Shown here: one piece after another, positions 43,938 to 52,300 of the stretch
Numbering within the stretch: position 1 is the stretch's first letter
Layout of the letters: each line of letters starts with the position of its first letter
Made by a program: the position numbers and the translations under genes
Source of the DNA: a bacterium
GTDB lineage: Bacteria > CLD3 > SB21
Reading direction: 5' to 3'
Assembly: GCA_008933615.1 (NCBI GenBank)
Contig: WBUR01000001.1
Location: forward strand, 62,001 to 126,000
Length of the DNA: 64,000 nt
Notes under the pieces: generated by a model
The model's input: only the letters and a program-made list of their open reading frames with translations
Told to the model about the DNA's origin: nothing
The model's database searches: none

Positions 43938-44927
43938 TCAAGACCATATCCTACGAAGATGAGAAACAAATGTATCACTATAGTGAAGCTGCAATAATCT
44001 ATCTACTGAGTTACTGTTTATTTCATTTTGAATGGTTGCCATCCAGTTATTATAAAAAAACAAGTTATGCCCAAGGGTTGAGAGTAAATAGTCCAAGTTA
44101 TCAGAGTTACAGAACGGGCACTCATCAATTATCATTTCCCGATGTTGAAAATGATACAAAAGAGCTGTTTTAGAATTAACGACTGTTTGACACCATTCGA
44201 GTCCGTCGAATGAATCCGCTCCAGCTAATGACAAAACTAATAATGAGAGGGGGTTGCCTGTTCCAAGTAAGTGAATATACGTGTAATTTTCCAATGTATT
44301 CAACGCTTTTCGCAAAGCTGTTACAGTACAAGCTCTTTCAAGTAGACCTTCTCCTAATATTCTTTCTGGAAGAGACACCATTGTGAAATTCATCTGGCTA
44401 TGAAGTTCCATAACGGTTTCAATAATTTTCTCTTTTTTCGAATGAACTATTGGAATGATTGTAGTAGCAAGTGAGGATTCTTGGCTATTTTTTGTTGATT
44501 TCACAATAGATGCCACATTGCTCTCTATATCTTCTTGAGGAAACTGATAATCATAGCAAAATGCCAAATGACACACACCTAACTTTAACACTTCATCAAA
44601 ATCATCTTTTGTCCAACTCGAATCTCTCAACCAGTAACTTTCGTAATTGCCCGAGTCCATCACAATTATTGAGTTGTCATCACCTTGATTAGCTTTCAAT
44701 CTTTCAACAAAGATATCTCTATGACGCGATTTTGCAATATCAAAAGCAGAAACCAAGAAGTGGGGTTGCCGGAGTGCTTTTAAAACGTTGAAATAGTCCA
44801 AAGGGCTTAATCCAGTTTTTACTGATGAAATTGATGGAAAATAAATAGGTAACTTCAACGCTTTTCCACTCACGTACAGAAACTTATTGCGAGTTTTGTT
44901 GTTCTCATCTAAGAAACCCATATACAA
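43938..44927 (-). CDS. tRNA-guanine transglycosylase-like protein, Cap10/DpdA-like
   Basis: 329 residues (start at 44927; the Met two codons later is also possible). The chain follows a TGT barrel: VMDSGNYESYW at 89-99 corresponds to the DSGG-type substrate loop with Asp91; IHLLGTGNPLSLL at 218-230 to the L-x-G-x-G base-binding loop; and GADSFDGLEW at 236-245 to the D-x-F-D nucleophile region. A reduced zinc-like site follows (ECPFC at 269-273 and His287), with one of the usual cysteines missing. It is far from canonical tRNA TGT and resembles DpdA/Cap10 proteins that handle deazaguanine bases. First gene of the cargo operon, 73 bp after hsdR. Confidence 0.8.
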   Translation of the reverse strand: MYMGFLDENNKTRNKFLYVSGKALKLPIYFPSISSVKTGLSPLDYFNVLKALRQPHFLVSAFDIAKSRHRDIFVERLKANQGDDNSIIVMDSGNYESYWLRDSSWTKDDFDEVLKLGVCHLAFCYDYQFPQEDIESNVASIVKSTKNSQESSLATTIIPIVHSKKEKIIETVMELHSQMNFTMVSLPERILGEGLLERACTVTALRKALNTLENYTYIHLLGTGNPLSLLVLSLAGADSFDGLEWCQTVVNSKTALLYHFQHREMIIDECPFCNSDNLDYLLSTLGHNLFFYNNWMATIQNEINSNSVDRLLQLHYSDTFVSHLRRIWS

Positions 44928-45000
44928 CCTTATAAAAATAAATAGTTCGACACAATTTAGCTATATTATCATATTCGCCACTGCTTCGAGCAACCTATTC

Positions 45001-47820
45001 CTATGCAACCAATCTACGTGTTAACGTAATCAGTTCTTCGACCTCAGCTTTGTCGAATAGTTTTTCAACCGCATTCATCCCCAGATTCGTAAAAGGCTCT
45101 TCATACAGATCGGCCAGTTCGAGTTTACGCCTTTGCAGGAATACGCTTTGTACGACACGCAGAAAGCGCGACTGGTCGGCATTGTAATTATGTTCCAGAA
45201 TAAAAGCATCGAAAGACCTCTGCACGATAGACGCGTAGGTCGGTAGCGACTCCAGGTGCAGAATATGCTTGAGAAAATCCACGAGATTCCCTACGCGCAC
45301 GCCGAAAGCTTTGAGAATATTCTCTTCGTCAAGGCCAAGATGGATCAGTTCTTTTTCGAGTGTGTCGTCCAGGTCTTCCAGATCGCTGGCCGTGATGGTC
45401 TCACCGGCTTTGAGTTTTTTGATCGTCGGATGTTTTTCGGCCAGTTCGAGAATTTTCTCTTCCACCTGCTTTTTGTATTCTTCGATCATGATCTTTTGTT
45501 TGCCGGTCTTGTCGCGCAGTATGATCCAGCGGCGGGAATCGATAATATCGTCGAGGCCGAGTTCGATAGGATCGGTTTTGATGTCTTCGGCAAGTTTCAT
45601 CACCGGCGCGAGGGCTTTTTTATCCGTGTCGAGCCGCTCCAGCGTGAGGTTGGCCCAGAATTTATTGGCAAGAATATTCTGACGATGTTCTTCGACGGCT
45701 TTTACCTGCGGCAGAGATGACGGCAGCCGCGCGACGTCTTCACGAATGGATTCCATGAGCGCGGACAGGTCTTTTTTCTGAAGAAGAAAGAGTTCGGCAC
45801 GTTCCATCTTGCTGATGAAAAAAGCTTCTTTGGGATTGACCCCGGTGATGAATCTGAGCAGTGGCGCGATCTTGAGACGAAGTAATTCGATTTTGTCTTC
45901 CGTCAGATAAGCCCAGAAATCATCGTCCGTGGCCTGCCTCAGATCGCCGAGCGATTTTTTTACGGTAAATGAATCGCCGGGAATACGGGCAATGTCTGCG
46001 CGTACGTCCTGCACGATGCGTTTGAAATCGGCGGACGACTGATCGCCAAGGAGAATCTGAAGTTTCTGGAGCCGTGTATGGAATATTGTGACGAGCACGG
46101 GCACCTGCGAAGGGCCTTTGTCGTCTTTAGGCATCATCTGGAAGTGTTCGAAATTCTCCCAGAAATCCACGATGAGGAAACTCTCTTTGCGGCTATTGGG
46201 CAGCCAGGAATAGTTTTGGCAGGCTTCGTGCGGGCGCGTACCGCGTCCGATCATCTGCCAGAATTTGATCTGCGAATTGACCGGCTTCATGAATGCCAAG
46301 TTCACCACCTCCGGCACGTCAATGCCCGTGTCGAGCATGTCCACGGAGACCGCAATGCGCGGCATGTCGTTTTTTTTGAAGGATTGGATCAAGTCGCGCG
46401 TGCGTTCCATCTTCGAGGTAATCACCTGCACCACCCGCCCCTGGTGTTCGGGATACATTTTGTTAAATTCCTCCGCAATGCGCATGGCGTGATCCTGCGT
46501 GATGGCGAATATGATGGACTTGCCCGGAATCTGGCCGGTGGAGTCTTTATGACAGACTTCCATGAATTCTTCGATCTGTTTGCGCAGGGTGTCGCGGTTA
46601 GTCACTTTGCGTTCCAGGTCGGTGCCTTCGTAATTAATGTCCTCCGGATCGATGTCGCGTTCGCGCAGGGCGTTTTGATCTTCCTCGCTTAAGTCGACGC
46701 CTTTGATACCTTTGCGCTGGAATTTGGTTTGCGCGGAATAGACGTTGTAGTCGACGAGGTATTCTTCTTTGACCGCATCGTCGTATGAATACAGGAACGT
46801 CGGAGCGTTATTTTCGCAATCGAAGAATTTGAAAGTATCGCGTTCGATGAATTGCGCCGGAGTTGCGGTCAACCCGATCTGAATCGCATCGAAATACGCG
46901 AGCACGTCGGTGAATTTATTGTATATGGAACGGTGGCATTCGTCGGCAATGATCAGATCGAAATCGCCGGGCGTGAAATCCTTGAAACAGATCTCCAGCG
47001 TTTGCAAAGTGGACACATAGACCCGTTTCGTTTTGTCAAGATCGTAGGTGCGAATACGTCCGCGGGCTTCGTTGGGCAGATGGCGTTTTAATCCGTCAGT
47101 GAGTGCCTGTTCCACCAGGGCATCGCGGTCAGCAAGGAACAGAACCTTCTGAGCGGCGCGGGCTTGCAGGAAAACGTCGATCAAAGCCATGGTCGTTCGG
47201 GTCTTGCCGGTGCCGGTTGCCATGACGAGCAGGGCTTTACGTTTTTTCTTTATTTCAATGGCTTCGGATATACGACGGATCGCTTCCGCCTGATAGGCAC
47301 GGTCGACAATAGATTGCTTGATCTGGATCGTATTTAGCGGAATACGGTTTTGTTTGATGAAGAGCAGGCGTTCTAAGTTCTCACGTGAAAAGAACCCGGC
47401 AACGTGGCGCGGGGCTGATTCTTCGGTATCCCAAAAAAAAGTATCTGTGCCGTTGGCCATGAATGCGAACGGGATGAAGGATTGAGTCTTACCGATCTTG
47501 GTTACGTAATCGAGAACTTGTTGCTGTCCTACTCTTGCATCCCGGCTGGTTCGCTTGGCTTCTACGACAGCGAGAACTTCGCCGTTAGCGCGGTAGAGAC
47601 AGTAGTCGGTAATGCCCTCGTGAACCTCACCCTGTCCCTCTCCTTTAAAAGGAGAGAGAGAAAGGGAGAGGTCCACCGGAATTTCAAATCCTACCTGCGA
47701 ACGGTCGAACAGATCCCATCCAGCTTTTTTGAGATCGGGATCGATCAGGGAATAACGGGTTTCTTGTTCAGAGACTTTTCTGGGAGACACGGCTTGGCTC
47801 CACGATAGGTTCATCCACAA
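45001..47820 (-). CDS. hsdR: Type I restriction endonuclease subunit HsdR
   Basis: 939 residues. The N-terminal nuclease has Asp72 (ITDYCL) and Glu87-x-Lys89 (VVEAKR). The helicase motor shows MATGTGKTRTTMALI, DECHRSIYNKF, LTATPAQF and IGRGTRPHE. A C-terminal helical domain follows. HsdR cuts unmodified DNA after translocation, using HsdM and HsdS at 33-35 kb. The gene is GC-rich like hsdM. Residues 51-66 come from a dispersed repeat inserted in frame within the nuclease domain. hsdR and hsdM are separated by about 10 kb of cargo. Confidence 0.94.
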   Translation of the reverse strand: MWMNLSWSQAVSPRKVSEQETRYSLIDPDLKKAGWDLFDRSQVGFEIPVDLSLSLSPFKGEGQGEVHEGITDYCLYRANGEVLAVVEAKRTSRDARVGQQQVLDYVTKIGKTQSFIPFAFMANGTDTFFWDTEESAPRHVAGFFSRENLERLLFIKQNRIPLNTIQIKQSIVDRAYQAEAIRRISEAIEIKKKRKALLVMATGTGKTRTTMALIDVFLQARAAQKVLFLADRDALVEQALTDGLKRHLPNEARGRIRTYDLDKTKRVYVSTLQTLEICFKDFTPGDFDLIIADECHRSIYNKFTDVLAYFDAIQIGLTATPAQFIERDTFKFFDCENNAPTFLYSYDDAVKEEYLVDYNVYSAQTKFQRKGIKGVDLSEEDQNALRERDIDPEDINYEGTDLERKVTNRDTLRKQIEEFMEVCHKDSTGQIPGKSIIFAITQDHAMRIAEEFNKMYPEHQGRVVQVITSKMERTRDLIQSFKKNDMPRIAVSVDMLDTGIDVPEVVNLAFMKPVNSQIKFWQMIGRGTRPHEACQNYSWLPNSRKESFLIVDFWENFEHFQMMPKDDKGPSQVPVLVTIFHTRLQKLQILLGDQSSADFKRIVQDVRADIARIPGDSFTVKKSLGDLRQATDDDFWAYLTEDKIELLRLKIAPLLRFITGVNPKEAFFISKMERAELFLLQKKDLSALMESIREDVARLPSSLPQVKAVEEHRQNILANKFWANLTLERLDTDKKALAPVMKLAEDIKTDPIELGLDDIIDSRRWIILRDKTGKQKIMIEEYKKQVEEKILELAEKHPTIKKLKAGETITASDLEDLDDTLEKELIHLGLDEENILKAFGVRVGNLVDFLKHILHLESLPTYASIVQRSFDAFILEHNYNADQSRFLRVVQSVFLQRRKLELADLYEEPFTNLGMNAVEKLFDKAEVEELITLTRRLVA
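47625..47671. repeat. Dispersed repeat inserted in frame in hsdR
   Basis: 47 bp (cctcaccctgtccctctcct, then ttaaaaggagag and a variant of the same words) match the common 'CCCTCTCCTTTAAGGAGAGGG' repeat of many bacterial genomes (from memory). On the minus strand it encodes LSLSPFKGEGQGEV, a telltale product of this element. It falls between FEIPVD and the active-site Asp of the nuclease domain without shifting the frame. Confidence 0.8.
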
Positions 47821-47901
47821 ATGCTAACGGAAAAAATTAGCAATATTTGGGGGAATACGCAAGGGGAAATTTGGAGACTCTGCGTCTTAGTCACCGCTTG
47901 G

Positions 47902-48573
47902 TCATCCTTTGGACCAAATTGTTTTCGATACAAATAGCGAAACGGACGATCTCTTGGTCTTCAAATATGACAAGTCATTCTTTGTAATGTTTGTCAATCC
48001 ATGCCGGTATTGAATTTCGAGGCCAAAGCCTTTGGTGAGAGAAATACCGGTCGACACTATCCCGCCCCAGTCTGCCCTTTGAAAGGATTTCTTGTTTTCA
48101 ATTTTGTAATCCTCACCATAGGCAAAGGCGCCGTTGCCATAATTTTCTGATGCCAGGTAATGACCGTCTGACTTGGCCCCGATAGCAAGTGAGTATCCGA
48201 TACCAATCCCAATCGTAAATCTTGAGCGCTCAGGTGTGTAGGTAATCATTGGAGTAAAGTCAATGTATGACACAGATTGTATCCCATTGCGCCTCAATAC
48301 CGCATGATACTGGTACGAATATTCCTCCATTTTATATTTCGCCCTATTATGAGAATATACAACGCCCAATGAATATCCCAGTCTTTCCGACTTCGCAATT
48401 GAAAAACCCGCATTGTAACCATAGCGTGAATCAGTGCTATAATGTTCAATATCATTTGCGCCCCAGGCAAGATTTGTTCCGGCGAGAAGAGTGATTCTAT
48501 TGGTTACTTGAGATGATGCAGGAGAAAATGCTAATAATGACAAACACAAGACATTAAGGTACTTATTCAACAT
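47902..48573 (-). CDS. Outer-membrane beta-barrel protein
   Basis: 223 residues with a signal peptide (about 1-21, ending ASSQV) and alternating hydrophobic strands (RLGYSLGVVYSHNRAKY; RFTIGIGIGYSLAIGAKSD; GFGLEIQYRHGLTNI), ending in a short strand. This is the layout of an 8-10 strand OmpA-like or PorT-like barrel. Function unknown; it follows the secreted RHS cluster on the same strand. Confidence 0.78.
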   Translation of the reverse strand: MLNKYLNVLCLSLLAFSPASSQVTNRITLLAGTNLAWGANDIEHYSTDSRYGYNAGFSIAKSERLGYSLGVVYSHNRAKYKMEEYSYQYHAVLRRNGIQSVSYIDFTPMITYTPERSRFTIGIGIGYSLAIGAKSDGHYLASENYGNGAFAYGEDYKIENKKSFQRADWGGIVSTGISLTKGFGLEIQYRHGLTNITKNDLSYLKTKRSSVSLFVSKTIWSKG

Positions 48574-48606
48574 AATGGATATTCTTTATTTATTTTTCAT
48601 ATGAGA

Positions 48607-48813
48607 TTAATTCCTATATGAAAGAATGAAAATAATTAAAATCAAATAAGGTAAATTAGCCCTGATAACTTCGCAAGTTAGAGAACCAAAGTTTACAAAA
48701 AAGATAATAATCCACGGCACATGAATACAAAGTTCCTTGGAGGACTTATGCCCTCTAACCAAATTCTGGTGTCCCATTATTTGTTTTCTCAGAATAAGAA
48801 ATACATATATCAC
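48607..48813 (-). other. Possible 68-residue small membrane protein in the spacer
   Basis: The stretch 48574-48919 has only this weak frame (about two hydrophobic segments, ending YLILIIFILSYRN). There is no convincing ribosome site. It might be a second small immunity-like protein or a decayed frame; I give it low weight. Confidence 0.25.
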
Positions 48814-48919
48814 AATGAAACAATAGAAAACGCACTCTGTCTGACTTGTAATTGACGGTTTCTGAAGCCATAATAAAATACTGCTTCATGGACGTACTTC
48901 TTATTGATCACACTCATAC

Positions 48920-49318
48920 CTATTCATCCTTGTGTTTTGTTCTTAAATCCTTGACAGCTTGCACCACACGCATAGCAATAAGTGTCATACAGAGCCAGTT
49001 CAACTCATACGTAAGTTGGCCGAAACTCAGAATCAGCTGATATGTGGATAAGACTACGATTTCACTTGAGAATTCTTGGCCTTGTGATTGGTGCCAAAAC
49101 CACATCAAGTTGAAACGAACAATGAATAATATCAGCATGATTGTAAGGATTATCGAAATAGTGTAAAACGACTTCCTTGATACGAAGTTTCCCAGTAGGT
49201 TTAGAGAAAACAATAGTGTTATTACTACCACTAAAATTATGAATAGCACAACTTCAATTTGTCCATGTGGATTGAAGTTAATGAAATCAGAATATGAAAG
49301 ATCATAAACGGGGGGCAT
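48920..49318 (-). CDS. Small membrane protein, candidate immunity protein of the RHS toxin
   Basis: 132 residues with three or four membrane helices (about 22-45, 50-70, 88-112). The ATG lies two bases after the stop of the 2899-residue gene, and the ribosome site (GAGGT) is inside the toxin's 3' end, so translation is coupled. A small gene directly after the variable tip of an RHS protein is usually the immunity gene; a membrane location is unusual for a metallopeptidase toxin and hints that the toxin acts in the membrane or periplasm (inference). Confidence 0.6.
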   Translation of the reverse strand: MPPVYDLSYSDFINFNPHGQIEVVLFIILVVVITLLFSLNLLGNFVSRKSFYTISIILTIMLILFIVRFNLMWFWHQSQGQEFSSEIVVLSTYQLILSFGQLTYELNWLCMTLIAMRVVQAVKDLRTKHKDE

Positions 49319-49320
49319 AA

Positions 49321-52300
49321 CTACCTCGGTAATTTTGTTGGGTTAAAATTTGGAACATAATAATGTTCCAACCAATCTTTAGTCATTCCGCCAAGCTTTC
49401 CAAAAAACGGTTTCCTATAAAATGACAAACCATGGTCCAACTCTGCGGGAGTATAATACGTGTTGTTATAATATAAGCCAAACAAATGCCCCGATTCATG
49501 AAAAAGCGTCTGGGATGCACGGCCAATTACGTTTTCCGGGCCCTTGAGGCCGATTGCTGCCCAGTCACCTGAATGGTCATTCGCTGCTCCAGGACCAGTC
49601 GGTGGATTAAGGAGTCTCTGTCTGTTTAATGCAATCTTATAGTTGTAATCGGCATTCCCAGTTAGATAATGTGAAAACCAGTCCTTCAGGGTTTTGGGCG
49701 TCTTGTATGACTGACCATATTGCCCTTGCAAGTTATTGTCAACGACAACCTCTGTATTGTGCCCTGTTATCTCGTTATACTGGCGTTGCCCTGGTTCTCC
49801 ACCATGTATCTTCAGGCTCTCCATAGAATCATCAATAAACTTCTGATCGCCCTCAAGTTGAGTTGTGGGATTATTGTCTTTTCCGATGTCATTTGCTTGA
49901 CTCTGGAGATCACCGTGTGCCTGCAACGCCCCCATGGCAAAACCAATCACTCCGCCATATAGCATTCCCTTCCCAACATTACTGCCGCTTAATGCTGAGC
50001 CTACTCCCCCACTTAACGCACCAGAAACACCTCCGCCAATCGCCCCACCAATCCCCATTGAAGCCAATCCTGCACTGGCCCCAGCTCCCGTGGCTCCACT
50101 AACCGCCCCTATAAAAGCCCCTTTCCCAATTCCTTTCCATACACTCTTGCCCTGTATATCCGCCTGTACACCGCCCATATATCCACTCATTAAGGCACCC
50201 ATAATAACAAATTGAATGAATTTTCCACTGGGGTCACGGTAAGACAATGGATTATTGCCAGCGTAGCCGTAGTTATAAGGAAATTCACCCGCAGGATCAC
50301 CCGCATAGAATCTCCCCAAATCACTATCATACATTCTCGCCTTAAAATTATTCAAACCGCTGGTTTTGTCGTATTCTTGACCTGTATAGTAATAGCCTGA
50401 AGAAGAAACACTTCCCAATATCGTTCCAAATGCACTGTAGTCATAGCCTGTAACAGTCGAACCATCTACTACGGCTCTCGTGGAGCCCAAATGATCTTTG
50501 ATCATAAATTTCCACGTGGTCGATGTTTTGAGTGCAATGATACCGGTAGGCCCGTAAACGTATTCTGTAGCCGTCCCGCTGCTTGATCTTTCTTGAATTG
50601 AATTCATCCCGTCATGCAGATAAAGAACTTTGGAATTGGCAGGAGTTTCCACAGCATAAACTCTCCTTTCCGTGCCGTCATACTCAAAGCTCATACCGGC
50701 TCCGCTTCCCATAGAAATATTTCTTGTACGATTGATGAAAGGATCATAGGTGAGTGTGCTGATGGTTTTTGGTGAGGATGAAGTAATGTTGCCGATATTA
50801 TCGTAGACGTAGTCATTACCCGAGCCGTCTGTGTTTTGAACTTTGTTCGTATTAGCGTAGTAATTATAGTTCTTGGTAGTTGTATTTGCGACCACTCTGA
50901 TAAAATTTCCATTTGCATCAAATTTGTTTTCATTGCCGGTTCCGACGCCCATGTCTCCCGCGCTATTTGCAGAATGATCGGCTACCAGCAGTTGTGACAA
51001 TTTGTCGTATTTGAACCTGTAAGAATAGTCTGCCGGAGCGCCGCTAAATTTATAATCAATGATCATTTTTGAAATGTTTCCATTGTAATAACCAGCTCCA
51101 CCATATCCATCGGAAGTATAACAAAGAGTATCTGCAAAATATGAGTCAGTAATAGATTTCAACCAGCCCTGCGACTCATATGAGAAATAACGTTTTATAG
51201 TAGTGTCTTTCATTTTCTCAGTAGCCATTGACCCGTCTGGATTGTAAGAGTACGCCACAAAATAATCCAAATCCGTTGCATTTCCAATCGAAATAAGCTG
51301 TCCTAGCGTGTTGTATGTATAAGTGACCACGGTTGCATTAGGATCGGGAGAGGACATGGCTGACATACCACCTCCTCCATCAAGCAGTAATTGGCTTTGG
51401 GAAGCGTCATGTTTGGCAGTTGCAGCGTTTTCTACAGGCTTCTTTGAAACACCGGGTTTTGCGATCACATCTGCACCATTACTATTAAATTCACCCGTAA
51501 ATACAATATCTCCTTCGGACTCGATCACTTTATTGCTTCCGTCATCAAACGTCATATCTTGAATAACAAGGTTTTCAGATTCACCTAACCCCGATTGCAT
51601 AGCCATCTGGCCGCCACCACCAGAATTGTATGGATAATAGATCTTCGTTACGTTACCTGAGTAATCGTATTCGTAAAAGGTTGTATAAAGATAATTATCG
51701 TAATCTACTACTTTAGTCGTTTTCGAGGGCATACGACCGTATATGTCGTACTGGTAAGTTTCCTCCACTTCAAAAGGTGAATCGGTATCGTTGTTCGTCT
51801 CTACTTTCTGAAGCCGCCCTTTCATGTATGCCATAGACGTATCGCCGTCAAAATAGTATTTCTTTCTCCACGTAGCCGGTGTGGTCGGCCAGGCTGGATC
51901 GTCAGCATTAGCTTGCGTGATACTTGACCAGTTATAACTGTAATAACCTTCTTCGATCTTACGTCCATAAGTATCGTATTTGAAGTATGAGATATTATCT
52001 GGCGTTTGGGCATCTCCATTGGCATCCATTGTAAATCTCAAACGGCCAGTCTTATCATACATGAATTTCGTCGTCCCTGCATCGGGTGTTGTTTTCTGCG
52101 TAAGCCTGCCGAGAAAATCATATTGCATGGTAACTACAAAACTAGTACCGGTACTGGTGGTGGGAGGATTATAATAATTTGGTAAATAGATTGTTGTCAA
52201 TCTACCGAAGTCATCGTAAACATATGACGTTTGAACATAATGCATTCCCTCACCGTAGTAGTCGAAGTTAACAGATCCGGTTGCTTCCGAGTATGTTGCA

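Noticed and set aside
40267-44927. Classical type IV CBASS operon
   Set aside because: The three accessory enzymes fit, but none of the six products shows the nucleotidyltransferase motif of a CD-NTase, and a TIR takes its place.
40267-44927. Dpd-type 7-deazaguanine DNA modification or preQ0 biosynthesis cluster
   Set aside because: No dpdB/dpdC-like or other Dpd genes and no queD, queE or folE are seen; the operon has TIR and SLATT genes instead.
40267-44927. Standard Thoeris (ThsA/ThsB)
   Set aside because: A TIR is present, but no SLOG-sirtuin or macro-domain ThsA is visible and the base-handling enzymes are foreign to Thoeris.
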